Shown here: piece after piece, positions 43,344-51,650 of the stretch
Position numbering within the stretch: position 1 is the stretch's first letter
How the letters are laid out: every line of letters starts with the position of its first letter
From: Bradyrhizobium monzae
GTDB lineage: Bacteria > Pseudomonadota > Alphaproteobacteria > Rhizobiales > Xanthobacteraceae
Length of the DNA: 64,000 nt
Direction of reading: 5' to 3'
NCBI RefSeq assembly: GCF_021458635.1
Contig: NZ_JAIRDQ010000010.1
Span: 1-64,000, forward strand
The notes under the pieces: generated by a model
The model's database searches: none
The model's input: only the letters and a program-made list of their open reading frames with translations
What the model was told of the DNA's origin: nothing
Program-made: the position numbers and the translations under genes

Positions 43344-44279
43344 ATGATGAAGAATTATCTCGCATTTTTGTTTGTTATGACCGTAACGGCGGCCTCCGCG
43401 CATGGCCCGCTGCCGGCACGGCTGACCGCACCGTCCGATCTCGTCCAGGTCGGCCTCACCGATAACGACACGACGGCCGGCGGCGTCGGGCGCCTTTGCG
43501 AGCAGGTCTCCTTCTCGCGTGGCCTGCGCTATGGCGACAACGAGGCCAATGTGCTCGACGTCGCGACCAGCGGCGACACCAAGGCCGACACGCCGCGGCC
43601 GGTGCTGCTGTTCGTGGCCGGCGACACCTTTACCGGCGATCGCGGCGCGCCGGACCTGTCCCGCGACATCCAGGACGAGGCCATGTGCTTTGCCGCGCGC
43701 AACGGCATGATCGGGGTGCGCGTGAGCTACCGCCTGGCGCCTGCAGCGACCTGGCCGATGGGCGCGACCGACGTGGCGGCGGCGCTGTCCTGGATCCACG
43801 GCAATATCGACCTGTTCAACGGCGACGCTCGCGAGATCGTCGCGGTCGGCTATGGCGCCGGCGCGTTCCATGTCGCCACCCTGCTGGCGCACCCCGAGCT
43901 CCAGGCCGACCGCGCCGACGTCGCCGCCGTGGTGCTGGTGTCCGGCATCTATCGCGCCGGCAAGGACGCCAGTGACAGCGAGAAGGCCTATCTCGGCACG
44001 GACGCCGCTCAATATGACAAGCGCTCGGTGTTCCCCGGCATCCTCAATGTCGACGCGCCGATCGTGCTGGCCTGGGCCGCGAACGATCCCGCAAACCTGG
44101 TCGCGCAGGGCGAAACCCTGAAGAAGACACTCTGCGGCGCCGGCCACTGCCCGCGTACGACGGTGCTGCGCAGCCGCGACGGCATCGCTGCGGCGTTCGG
44201 GCTGGATGGCTCGGGCGACAGCCTCGCGGAGCCGACGCTGCTGTTGGTGCATCAACTTGAGGCGCGCGGACTGCCGTAG
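43344..44279 (+). CDS. secreted alpha/beta-hydrolase-fold protein without catalytic serine
   Basis: A 311-residue protein with a signal peptide (YLAFLFVMTVTAASAHG) and an alpha/beta-hydrolase-3/carboxylesterase core: YRLAP at 129-133, DVAAALSWIHGNI, and the nucleophile-elbow region AVGYGAGAFH. The elbow reads G169-Y-G171-A-G173, not GxSxG, and the oxyanion-hole HGG motif is replaced by VAGDTF. Both losses imply a non-catalytic member. The start is the ATG pair at 43344, which gives the signal peptide; an in-frame upstream start would bury it. Possibly a binding or scaffold protein. Confidence 0.8.
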   Translation: MMKNYLAFLFVMTVTAASAHGPLPARLTAPSDLVQVGLTDNDTTAGGVGRLCEQVSFSRGLRYGDNEANVLDVATSGDTKADTPRPVLLFVAGDTFTGDRGAPDLSRDIQDEAMCFAARNGMIGVRVSYRLAPAATWPMGATDVAAALSWIHGNIDLFNGDAREIVAVGYGAGAFHVATLLAHPELQADRADVAAVVLVSGIYRAGKDASDSEKAYLGTDAAQYDKRSVFPGILNVDAPIVLAWAANDPANLVAQGETLKKTLCGAGHCPRTTVLRSRDGIAAAFGLDGSGDSLAEPTLLLVHQLEARGLP

Positions 44280-44304
44280 GGGAAGTTGTCGGCACCGAAG
44301 CCGC

Positions 44305-44390
44305 CGTCATGGCCGGGCTTGTCCCGGCCATCCACGCGTTTCTCCGCCGCACAAAGCACGTGGATGCCCGGGACAAGCCCGGGCATGATG
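44305..44390. repeat. family-C intergenic palindrome, copy 1
   Basis: GTCATGGCCGGGCTTGTCCC...CCATCCACG on the left, CGTGGATGCCCGGGAC...AAGCCCGGGCATGA on the right. Other copies lie at 53991-54076 and 61501-61589. It lies 26 nt after the stop of the esterase-fold gene. Confidence 0.85.
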
Positions 44391-44524
44391 AACGCTTGCA
44401 GCGCGTCAACACACCTGCCGCTTCGCCTGGGGTGCCACAGGATTGACAAACGTTTGACGTAGATCAACTCGCTTGGGTGCGGAACGAGCCGACTTCGTTG
44501 GGGGCCAACGATAAGGTGTCGAGC

Positions 44525-45760
44525 ATGCGCGTCACCGGCAGACTGCTATTCGCTTTGATCGCCGTGCTCGCCTCGCTCGGGGCGATGTCGCAGCAGCGCT
44601 CGGATCAGCCTAATTCCGAACCCAGCTCCGACAAGGAAATCCGCATCGGCAACATCGTGCCCTATTCGGGGCCGCTCTCGGAATTCGGCGCGATCGGCAA
44701 GGCGGAAGCCGCCTATTTCGACATGATCAACGATCTCGGCGGCATCAACGGCCGCAAGGTGCGCTTCATCACGCGCGACGACAATTCCGATCCCGCCGCC
44801 GCGCTCGACCTGACCCGCGATCTCGTCGAGAAGGACGACGTGCAGCTCATGTTCGGGTCGTTCGGCACGCCCGGCAATCTCGCCACGCGCTGGTACCTGA
44901 ACGAGAAGAAAATCCCGCAGCTGTTCGTCGCCTCCGGCGACGAGGAGCTGAGCCAGGCCAAGGCATTTCCCTGGACCATGGGCTGGCAGCCGCCGTTCCG
45001 CTCGGAAGGTCGCATCTATGCCAACTACATTCAGGCCTATTTTCCCCGGAAGAAGATCGTCGTGCTCTGGCAGAACGATCAGTTCGGCCGCATGCTCTAC
45101 AAGGGCATCCAGGAAGGCCTCGGCGATCTGAACCGTCATGTCCTCGTCGATGTCGCCTTCGACATCTCGGACGAGCATCTCGAAGGACACGTCTCGATCC
45201 TCAAGCGCGCGGGCGCCGACATCTTCGTCTTCCTCGGCGTGCCGTCGACGGCTTCAAAGGTGATCCAGCTGGCGGCGTCGCTGAACTGGCACCCGGTCTT
45301 CATCGTCAATGATGCCTCCGCCTCGATCGCCAATGCGATGGCGCCCGCGGGACTGGAGAATTCATCCGGTGTGATCTCGGCGGCATTCCTGAAGGATCCG
45401 AGCGATCCCGCCTGGAAGGACGATCCCGCCATGAAGGACTGGTTCGCCTTCATGGACAAGTACCATCAGGTTGAGAGCACCAACAACAGCGCGGCACTCT
45501 ATGGCTACGCGGCGGCCGAGGCGCTGACAAAGGTGCTGAAGCAATGCGGCGACGACTTCTCGCGCGAGAACATCATGCGCCAGGCGGCGTCGCTGCGGGA
45601 TTATCATCCCTCCGTTGCGCTGCCCAATATCAGGATGAATACGTCGCCCGACAGCTATCTGCCGATCAAGCAGATGCGCCTGGTGCAGTTCGACGGCAGG
45701 TCATGGCAACCGTTTGGGGCGGTGATCGAGACAGCGTTCACGGAAGGGCCGGCGCGGTGA
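44525..45760 (+). CDS. branched-chain-type ABC substrate-binding protein (orphan)
   Basis: A 411-residue periplasmic binding protein of the Peripla_BP_6/LivK family with a signal segment (LLFALIAVLASLGAMS). It has the typical IRIGNIVPYSGPLSEFGAIGKAEAAYFDMIN start, GGINGRKVRFITRDD and a VLWQNDQFGRMLYKGI hinge. Proteins of this sort feed LIV-like transporters or sensor kinases and often bind aromatic acids or amides in rhizobia. No permease or ATPase genes are adjacent, so it works with components encoded elsewhere or as a receptor. Confidence 0.9.
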   Translation: MRVTGRLLFALIAVLASLGAMSQQRSDQPNSEPSSDKEIRIGNIVPYSGPLSEFGAIGKAEAAYFDMINDLGGINGRKVRFITRDDNSDPAAALDLTRDLVEKDDVQLMFGSFGTPGNLATRWYLNEKKIPQLFVASGDEELSQAKAFPWTMGWQPPFRSEGRIYANYIQAYFPRKKIVVLWQNDQFGRMLYKGIQEGLGDLNRHVLVDVAFDISDEHLEGHVSILKRAGADIFVFLGVPSTASKVIQLAASLNWHPVFIVNDASASIANAMAPAGLENSSGVISAAFLKDPSDPAWKDDPAMKDWFAFMDKYHQVESTNNSAALYGYAAAEALTKVLKQCGDDFSRENIMRQAASLRDYHPSVALPNIRMNTSPDSYLPIKQMRLVQFDGRSWQPFGAVIETAFTEGPAR

Positions 45761-45886
45761 GCTGACTCACCCCTGCACACAGCCAACAAACGCGCGGCAG
45801 TGGTCGCGGCAGACACCTTTTCGTTTCATGACGAATGTTTAAGATCGGGCATGAGCCTGCATTCACCCCGCCGGGAGATCCACCGA

Positions 45887-46978
45887 ATGAACGACACCAT
45901 CCGCATCAAGCGCTTCCACGCGCGCCCCGTGATCGTGCCGATGAACTTGCCGCTCAAGACTTCGACCGGCGCGGTTGCGAAAGCGCCGCTGGTGCTGATC
46001 GACTGCGAGACTGACCAGGGCGCCGTCGGACATGCCTATCTGTTCTCGATCACGCCGTCCGCCTTGAAGCCGCTGACCGCAATGGTCGCTGAAATGTCAG
46101 ACCTGCTCGCGGGCGACGAACTGCTGCCGTTCGAGATCGAACGCAAGCTGACCCAGCGTTTCACGCTGCTCGGGCTCGCCGGCCTGCAACGGCTGGCGCA
46201 ATCCGGCATCGACATGGCGGCATGGGACGCATTGGCACGCGCGCGAGGCCTGCCGCTGGCCCGCCTGCTCGGCGGTGCGCCGAAGCCGGTCAAGGCCTAC
46301 AATTCGAAAGGGCTTGGCATCATGCCCGCGGGCGCCGCGGTGGAGGAAGCCCACAAGCTGCTGGCCGAGGGTTTTCAGGCCGCGAAGATCCGTGTCGGCC
46401 GACCCGATGCGCGGGACGATCTCGCGGTCGTGCGCGCGGTGCGCAAGGCCGTCGGCGACCAGGTGACGCTGATGTGCGACTACAATCAGGCACTGACGGT
46501 GACCGAAGCCATCCGCCGCGGCGAGATGCTCGACGACGAGGGGCTGACCTGGATCGAGGAACCGATCCGCCACGACGACTACGACGGTTGCGCCCGCATT
46601 GCGGACGCACTGCGCACACCGGTCCAGATCGGCGAAAACTTTGACAGCGCGTTTTCGATGCAGACCGCGCTGTCGGCCGAGGCCTGCGACTACGTGATGC
46701 CCGACGTGCAGCGCATCGGCGGTGTCACCGGCTGGCTGCGGGCAGCGTCACTGGCGCATGCCGCCGGCATCGAGATGTCCACGCATCTTTTCTCGGAGGT
46801 CAGCGCACACCTGCTCTGCGTGACGCCATCCGCGCATTGGCTGGAATATGTCGACTGGGCCGACGCGGTGCTGGCGACACCGTTGAAGATCAGGGATGGC
46901 TACGTGCTGCCGGGCGAGGAGCCCGGCAACGGGATCGAATGGGACGAGGGGGCGGTGAAGAAGTATCTGGTGAGCTAA
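45887..46978 (+). CDS. mandelate racemase-like enolase superfamily enzyme (K166R type)
   Basis: A 363-residue enolase-superfamily protein that aligns along its whole length with mandelate racemase at a constant +3 offset. Metal ligands D198, E224 and E250 are kept, as are the D273/H300 dyad (MPDVQRIGG, STHLFSEVSAHLL) and E320 (TPSAHWLE). The KxK motif reads K167-I-R169: the position of mandelate racemase Lys166, the S-side base, is arginine. It probably acts through the His-Asp side only, as a dehydratase or an epimerase with altered chemistry. GGGAG precedes the ATG. Monocistronic. Confidence 0.88.
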   Translation: MNDTIRIKRFHARPVIVPMNLPLKTSTGAVAKAPLVLIDCETDQGAVGHAYLFSITPSALKPLTAMVAEMSDLLAGDELLPFEIERKLTQRFTLLGLAGLQRLAQSGIDMAAWDALARARGLPLARLLGGAPKPVKAYNSKGLGIMPAGAAVEEAHKLLAEGFQAAKIRVGRPDARDDLAVVRAVRKAVGDQVTLMCDYNQALTVTEAIRRGEMLDDEGLTWIEEPIRHDDYDGCARIADALRTPVQIGENFDSAFSMQTALSAEACDYVMPDVQRIGGVTGWLRAASLAHAAGIEMSTHLFSEVSAHLLCVTPSAHWLEYVDWADAVLATPLKIRDGYVLPGEEPGNGIEWDEGAVKKYLVS

Positions 46979-46991
46979 GAAGAGTCTCTGC

Positions 46992-47060
46992 GGCCATCCT
47001 TCGAGACGCCCGCCTTTTTCGGCGGGCTCCTCAGGGTGACGGTGAAGGAGTTGGGCGCGC
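46992..47060. repeat. family-D repeat with hairpin
   Basis: The sequence reads GGCCATCCTTCGAGACGCCC..., with a GCCCGCC-6 nt-GGCGGGC hairpin (47008-47027) and CTCCTCAGGGTGACGG after it. It lies just downstream of the racemase-like gene and can act as its terminator; the layout resembles other dispersed intergenic elements here, but this is the only copy seen in the window. Confidence 0.6.
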
Positions 47061-47110
47061 TGCGCTCGCAATGACGGAGAATGGGCAACCTCGCAATTCT
47101 CCGCCAAACG

Positions 47111-47356
47111 CTACCACACCTCCGCGCCGGGGATTTTCTTGCGCACCGCGATGCGCTGGATCCAGATGCAGCGACGGACGGATCGATTGGAGCGGCCCAC
47201 CGCGGAGATCCCCTCGCCGGCCTGAAGCAGTGGCGCCACGCTCTCGCGCAGCGCGCGGCAGCGTTGCAGCTCGGCCTGCCAGTCGATGACTGCCGCGTCC
47301 GCGCTCGATGCCATCAGCGCCAGCGCCGCCACGGCAAGACAAATCGTTCGCATCAT
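47111..47356 (-). CDS. small secreted protein coupled to ATC-hydrolase-like gene
   Basis: An 81-residue protein with a signal peptide (RTICLAVAALALMASSADAA, cleavage near 22) and a two-Cys mature part (LQRCRALRES, SVRRCIWIQRI), perhaps one disulfide. Its ATG overlaps the upstream gene's stop (4-nt overlap), so it is translationally coupled. No family recognised. Confidence 0.7.
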   Translation of the reverse strand: MMRTICLAVAALALMASSADAAVIDWQAELQRCRALRESVAPLLQAGEGISAVGRSNRSVRRCIWIQRIAVRKKIPGAEVW

Positions 47357-47841
47357 TCACTTTCCCTTCGCTTTGATCCGTCCGCAACGCGCCGGTAGCG
47401 GAAGTCGCAGTGATCGGCGCCTTGCATGATGGTCTGCGTCCGCGTGAGCCTGATGTCCAGACCGAACCCTTCCGCGGTCGCAAAATCGGCGGTGCAGACC
47501 GTGAGAAAGCCGAGCTCGGGCTCGCCCAGTGCCTTGTAGAACTCGGCATAGGCGCATCGTTTCACATCGAAGGCGAATGCATCCTGCGTCTGCTCGATCA
47601 CGTCATAGGCCAGCGCGTCGTCGCGTGCGTAAGTCTTGAAGGCGGAGGCGACGGCCTGGCCGAGATTGGCCTCGTTCTTGGCTGTCCAGAACGTCTCGCC
47701 GAAGCCGCGATAGAGATCGCCGAGTGCCCTGCGCACCAGCGCATTCGCACGCGCCTCGCCGAGTTCGGCCTGCAGCGCCTTGACCAACGGCACCAGGACC
47801 TGCGCCTGTATTTTTGCCTGTTCGATAACGGATATGCTCAT
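47353..47841 (-). CDS. L-2-amino-thiazoline-4-carboxylate hydrolase-like protein
   Basis: A 162-residue protein of the ATC hydrolase family. Conserved parts are FDVKRCAYAEFYKALGEPELGFLTVCTADFATAEGF and the C-terminal LTRTQTIMQGADHCDFRYR. The founding enzyme opens ATC on the way to L-cysteine, but many homologues have unknown substrates. I chose ATG 47841 (with GGCGGG upstream) over a GTG 27 nt earlier. It overlaps the small secreted protein gene by 4 nt. Confidence 0.8.
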   Translation of the reverse strand: MSISVIEQAKIQAQVLVPLVKALQAELGEARANALVRRALGDLYRGFGETFWTAKNEANLGQAVASAFKTYARDDALAYDVIEQTQDAFAFDVKRCAYAEFYKALGEPELGFLTVCTADFATAEGFGLDIRLTRTQTIMQGADHCDFRYRRVADGSKRRESE

Positions 47842-48177
47842 CGGCAGCCCGCCTGTGAAATGGAACACATTTGAAGCACCCTTTAGGTTGTATCATATTC
47901 TCGATGTAACCAAGGCGAACGGGCGCACGACGCCGTATCGATTTCTCGATTATCTCACTCTCGAACGCCGAGTTGGAGTCCCCCGCGCAGGGTAAGACGG
48001 ACGCCCCTGCAACGGACGCCGTCCCAAGAGATCGCGATCAGTTTCGAAAAATTCCGACGCCTCGCCGACCCCGGCGATGCGATGGCCGCTTCTTGCCTGA
48101 AGACATGATCAGCCCGGAACGCCGGCCCGGGAGAGCGCCGGCATCGACAGTCGCGCAGCCATCGAAAGGAATCCTCC
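47842..48177. other. divergent promoter region, no supported gene
   Basis: These 336 bases separate the ATC-hydrolase-like gene from the 48178 gene and must carry both promoters. The left part (about 47880-47960) is the AT-richest. I see no convincing operator, hairpin or small ORF. Confidence 0.55.
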
Positions 48178-49464
48178 ATGGACGAACCCAAGCCGCTTAC
48201 CAGCGCCTTCAACAGAACAGCGAACTTCTCGATCCACCAGGTCGATAGTGTGTTCAGGGCTGCCGCGCATGCTGCTGCGGTCCCCGCTGCCGTGCCGGTC
48301 ACCTTGCCGCCGACGCTCGGGCCGCTGTCGGCCTTCGCCGGCACCTTCACGGGACAGGGCTTCAACACGATCTTCCGGCCCGACAGCGCGACGACGCCAA
48401 CGCAGATGCCGGGGCCTATCAACACCACCGACCCGCCCGACAACGTGCTGGAGCTGAACCTCACCGACGAGACGATGTCGTTCTCGAACAGTCTCGGCTC
48501 GATTCCCAATCGCGGCTCGGGGCCGCAGGCGGATGCCTTCCTGAACGGCGTGCCCTATCTGCAGACCATCAACGACGTGACCACAGGGACGCCTGTCGGC
48601 ATTCACTTCGAGCCCGGCATCTGGCTGGCGGTGCCGTCCAGCACCAATCCGCACGAACCGTTCACGGTCGCGCGCATGGCCTCGATCCCGCACGGCACGA
48701 CGATCATCGCGCAGGGCACCGCGCTGCCGGCCGTCGCCGGCAAGCCGGCCATTGCGGCGGTCGACATCACGCCGTTCTTCGGCGGCAATCCCGCCAACAA
48801 GTTCACGTTCCAGAATCAGACCGCGGCCAACAAGACGACACGCAGGCTGCCGCAAGACCTCACCGCGCTGATCGCCTCGGGCAGGCTCACCCAGGCCATG
48901 ATCACCGATCCGAACACGGTGCTGCGCCATCAGATTGCGCATCAGACCATCAGCCAGACCATCATCATCGAGACCTCGACCAGGCCCAGCACGCCGCTGT
49001 CAGGCGGCCCGTTGCCGGCCGTCCCTTCGGCCGGACCACATCCGCAGGCGCCTAACTTCGCCGGCGGCACCGCGAACATCGCATTCCTGCAGGGCGTGCC
49101 GATGCCGCCGCCAGGCGGCAAAGGTGCCAACGCCAACGCATTTCAAATGGATGCCGTGTTCTGGATCGAGACTGTCATCTACGACATCGACGTGCCGCGC
49201 ATCGCGTCGGGCGAGCCGCCGATTATCCTTCAGCCGATACAGAAGGGCCCGGTGCCGCTGGTGCCGAGCTTCGTCGCGACGCTCCCCTTCGTGCCGAACA
49301 AGGCTTTTGCCGGCGGCCGCGTCCGGGTGGCGACGACCCAGATCCAGTATTCGCAGAAGGTGATGCTGGATTTCAACGGCCTGACCTGGCCGCATGTCTC
49401 GGTGGCCTCGCTGGTGCCGGCAGCGCCGGTACCGATCCCGGAGCATTTGCTGCCGCTGACGTGA
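48178..49464 (+). CDS. conserved hypothetical protein, possibly lipocalin/heme-binding-like
   Basis: A 428-residue protein without signal peptide or membrane helix. The N-terminal half (LGPLSAFAGTFTGQGFNTIFRP, then VLELNLTDETMSFS...VPYLQTINDV...GIHFEPGIWLAVP) has the rhythm of a calycin beta-barrel such as nitrobindin-like heme proteins, where LxxLxGxWxGxG opens the barrel. The C-terminal half is Pro-rich with further beta strands (FQMDAVFWIETVIYDIDVPRI). AAAGGAATCCTCC precedes the ATG. Heme binding is only a suggestion; function unknown. Confidence 0.7.
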   Translation: MDEPKPLTSAFNRTANFSIHQVDSVFRAAAHAAAVPAAVPVTLPPTLGPLSAFAGTFTGQGFNTIFRPDSATTPTQMPGPINTTDPPDNVLELNLTDETMSFSNSLGSIPNRGSGPQADAFLNGVPYLQTINDVTTGTPVGIHFEPGIWLAVPSSTNPHEPFTVARMASIPHGTTIIAQGTALPAVAGKPAIAAVDITPFFGGNPANKFTFQNQTAANKTTRRLPQDLTALIASGRLTQAMITDPNTVLRHQIAHQTISQTIIIETSTRPSTPLSGGPLPAVPSAGPHPQAPNFAGGTANIAFLQGVPMPPPGGKGANANAFQMDAVFWIETVIYDIDVPRIASGEPPIILQPIQKGPVPLVPSFVATLPFVPNKAFAGGRVRVATTQIQYSQKVMLDFNGLTWPHVSVASLVPAAPVPIPEHLLPLT

Positions 49465-49486
49465 GTGGACTTGCCGCGACGTGACG

Positions 49487-49714
49487 TCAGGAGCGCAGCC
49501 GTCGCAGCGCCCGGCCCTTGTGCAGGGCGACGTGATCGGTCTTGTCGCTCTTGATCTCGTATTGCGGATCGTCCGCCGTCGCGTGGTGGACGTAGCCCTT
49601 GTAGTCGACGTCGGTGGTGTGCACGCGCAGGATATGACCACGCACGCGGCCGGCCTCGGAATTCCAGCTGACGTGATCGCCGCGCTTGAAGGATTTGCTG
49701 GAGGCTTTGGGCAT
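49487..49714 (-). CDS. DUF2945 (HVA1-type TUDOR-like) protein
   Basis: A 75-residue protein with the DUF2945 pattern: FKRGDHVSWNSEAGRVRGHILRVH, then DDPQYEIKSDKTDHVALHKGRAL. These small beta-barrel proteins are common in soil bacteria and fungi, with unclear function. It is convergent with the 48178 gene, with 22 nt between stops. Confidence 0.85.
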   Translation of the reverse strand: MPKASSKSFKRGDHVSWNSEAGRVRGHILRVHTTDVDYKGYVHHATADDPQYEIKSDKTDHVALHKGRALRRLRS

Positions 49715-49893
49715 GGCGGAACAATGCCGGGTGCGAGGGCGCGTTCCAATATAAGGGAGCTACAGGTTGCAGTCCGTCTTCGCTCTTTCGAGCTACGCCG
49801 GACACGCTTCGCCATGATTAGTTGGATCGTGGCTTGCCCAGCCGTAGCTCGCGGCAACAAGTCCGCCTGCGCCCTTCGGGCTTCGGCGTGACA

Positions 49894-49922
49894 TCCTTCA
49901 CTCGGCTATCGCGAGCGAAGGA
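49894..49922. terminator. stem-loop just 3' of tRNA-Val
   Basis: TCCTTC-A-CTCG and CGAG-C-GAAGGA form an 11-position stem with one mismatch and a 7-nt loop, ending at the base adjoining the tRNA CCA end. Read on the minus strand it is immediately downstream of the tRNA and may help terminate or process the precursor. Confidence 0.5.
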
Positions 49923-49997
49923 TGGTGGGCGCGACAGGGATCGAACCTGTGACCCCTACCATGTCAAGGTAGTGCTCTCCCGCTGAGCTACGCGCCC
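49923..49997 (-). tRNA. tRNA-Val(GAC)
   Basis: Folds as a full cloverleaf: 7-bp acceptor GGGCGCG/CGCGCCC, D arm GCTC...GAGC, anticodon arm CTACC-TTGACAT-GGTAG with anticodon GAC (reads GUC/GUU), 5-nt variable loop, and T arm ACAGG-TTCGATC-CCTGT. The CCA end is encoded. No integrase or duplicated 3' end is nearby, so there is no sign that it serves as an island attachment site. Confidence 0.97.
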
Positions 49998-50071
49998 TAG
50001 ATGTCGTCTAGATCGGGTCGGGTCCCTATAACGGCTCGGCGGAGCCGGTGCAAGGACGGAAGGGGGCCAAT

Positions 50072-50431
50072 TTAGGCCGCCAGCATCTTGTTCACTTCGC
50101 TCACCAATTCGCGCAGGTGAACGGGCTTCGACAGCACCTTGGCGTTCTTGGGGGCGTCCGAATCCGAGTTCAGGGCGACCGCGGCGAAGCCGGTGATGAA
50201 CATGATCTTGATATCGGGGTCGAGTTCCGAGGCCCGACGGGCGAGCTCGATACCGTCCATCTCCGGCATCACGATGTCGGTGAGGAGCATCTCGAACGGC
50301 TCTTCCCGCAACCGCTGATAGGCGGCCATGCCGTTGTCGTGGGACGAAACCTGAAAACCGGCGTTTTCCAGCGCCTTGACCAGGAAACGGCGCATGTCGT
50401 TGTCGTCTTCGGCGAGCAGGATTTTTGGCAT
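50072..50431 (-). CDS. cpdR: CpdR-type single-domain response regulator
   Basis: A 119-residue stand-alone receiver: acidic pocket E8-D-D, phospho-acceptor D52 (LLTDIVMPEMDG), T/S switch in FITGFAAVAL and K102 (VLSKPVHL). The sequence matches the alphaproteobacterial CpdR proteins, which when unphosphorylated direct ClpXP to degrade cell-cycle factors and when phosphorylated by the CckA-ChpT relay do not. The conserved A-A in ITGFAAVAL and the NKMLAA end are characteristic. It is followed on the same strand by tRNA-Val; a dyad upstream may be its operator. Confidence 0.93.
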   Translation of the reverse strand: MPKILLAEDDNDMRRFLVKALENAGFQVSSHDNGMAAYQRLREEPFEMLLTDIVMPEMDGIELARRASELDPDIKIMFITGFAAVALNSDSDAPKNAKVLSKPVHLRELVSEVNKMLAA

Positions 50432-50483
50432 GGCAGGAACGTCGAATCCCCAAAGGATATGCAGAGGTCACTAAGCCCGACAG

Positions 50484-50514
50484 AGGGTAAATTTCGGGTG
50501 AAAATCTTTACCCT
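50484..50514. promoter_or_regulatory. AGGGTAAA-N15-TTTACCCT dyad upstream of cpdR
   Basis: Perfect 8-bp arms separated by 15 bp, 53-83 bp upstream of the cpdR start in a 328-bp intergenic region. The A/T-rich arms and spacing suit a dimeric regulator. It is not a canonical CtrA box (TTAA-N7-TTAA). The rest of 50432-50759 holds no gene I can support. Confidence 0.4.
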
Positions 50515-50759
50515 GAGCCCGACCGGCGCGGCCCCTTGTGAACCCGAATGCCGCGCGAATCAATCGACACGCGTCTGCACATCCCCGGCTCGCTGCCCGC
50601 ACGGTTAAGACATGTTCCAGCGCCGATCACATCTTTTCGCTTGGCAGAATGGTTGCGATTCCGGACAATGAGGGCACATAAGAGCCGCTCGACCGGCCGA
50701 ATCACTCGATCTGGGATCTATGGCGGATCGTGCGGCGTGAAGGGACGAAGCCTGAGCAG

Positions 50760-51650
50760 ATGACCCGGTTTGACGGCGACGCGTCGCCAGCCTTCGAGAT
50801 CGTGGAGCCCGCCGAGTGGCGCGCGCCTGTTATCTTCAACTCGCCCCATTCCGGCTCGACCTATCCGGACGAATTCCTCAGCGCATCGCGGATCGACCTG
50901 CCGCAACTTCGGCGGTCCGAAGATTCCTTCATGGACGAGCTGATCGGCCATCTGAGCCAGCGCGGCTTTCCGACCGTGCGGGTCAACTTTCCCCGCTCCT
51001 ATGTCGACGTCAATCGCGAGCCCTATGAGCTCGATCCCCGCATGTTCACCGGCCGGCTGCCGAGCTTTGCCAACACGCGCTCGATGCGGGTCGCGGGCGG
51101 GTTAGGCACCATTCCGCGCGTGGTCGGCGACGGCCAGGAGATCTATCGCGACCGCATCCTGGTCGACGACGCGCTGGCGCGGATCGAGACGCTGTACAAG
51201 CCCTACCATCGCGCGCTGCGCCGGCTGATCAACAAGGTGCACCAGATGTTCGGCACCGTGGTGCTGGTCGACTGCCATTCGATGCCGTCGGTCGGGGTCA
51301 GCAGAGACGAGCCGCGCCGGCCCGACATCGTGATCGGCGACCGCTACGGCACGAGCTGCACGCCGCTGCTGCCCGACCGCGTCGAGGAGACCATGACGGG
51401 GCTCGGCTATTCGATCGGCCGCAACAAGCCCTATGCCGGTGGCTTCATCACCGAGCATTACGGCAACCCGGCGAGCGGCCTGCACGCGGTGCAGCTCGAG
51501 CTCAACCGCGCCATTTACATGGACGAGCGCCGCCGCGAGCGCGGCCCGCGCTTTGCGCAGGTGTCGAGCGACTTCGGCATCCTCGCCGATGTGCTGGCGA
51601 CCACGATCCCATTCGGCGATCTCGGCCCGTTCCAGGCCGCAGCGGAATAG
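50760..51650 (+). CDS. N-formylglutamate amidohydrolase family protein
   Basis: A 296-residue N-formylglutamate amidohydrolase (HutG-type, FGase) family protein: VIFNSPHSGSTYPDEF (metal/substrate His), RVNFPRSYVDVNREPYELDP, VLVDCHSMPS, GYSIGRNKPYAGGFITEHYG and VQLELNRAIYMDE are the family landmarks. FGase releases formate and glutamate in the last step of one histidine-degradation route, but no other hut gene is present, so the true substrate may be another N-formyl or N-acyl amino acid. Start uncertain: ATG 50760 is used; an in-frame GTG at 50730 adds ten residues. Confidence 0.88.
   Translation: MTRFDGDASPAFEIVEPAEWRAPVIFNSPHSGSTYPDEFLSASRIDLPQLRRSEDSFMDELIGHLSQRGFPTVRVNFPRSYVDVNREPYELDPRMFTGRLPSFANTRSMRVAGGLGTIPRVVGDGQEIYRDRILVDDALARIETLYKPYHRALRRLINKVHQMFGTVVLVDCHSMPSVGVSRDEPRRPDIVIGDRYGTSCTPLLPDRVEETMTGLGYSIGRNKPYAGGFITEHYGNPASGLHAVQLELNRAIYMDERRRERGPRFAQVSSDFGILADVLATTIPFGDLGPFQAAAE

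Noticed and set aside
49923..49997. tRNA-Val as a genomic-island attachment site
   Set aside because: No integrase, no direct repeat of the tRNA 3' end and no foreign gene block on either side.
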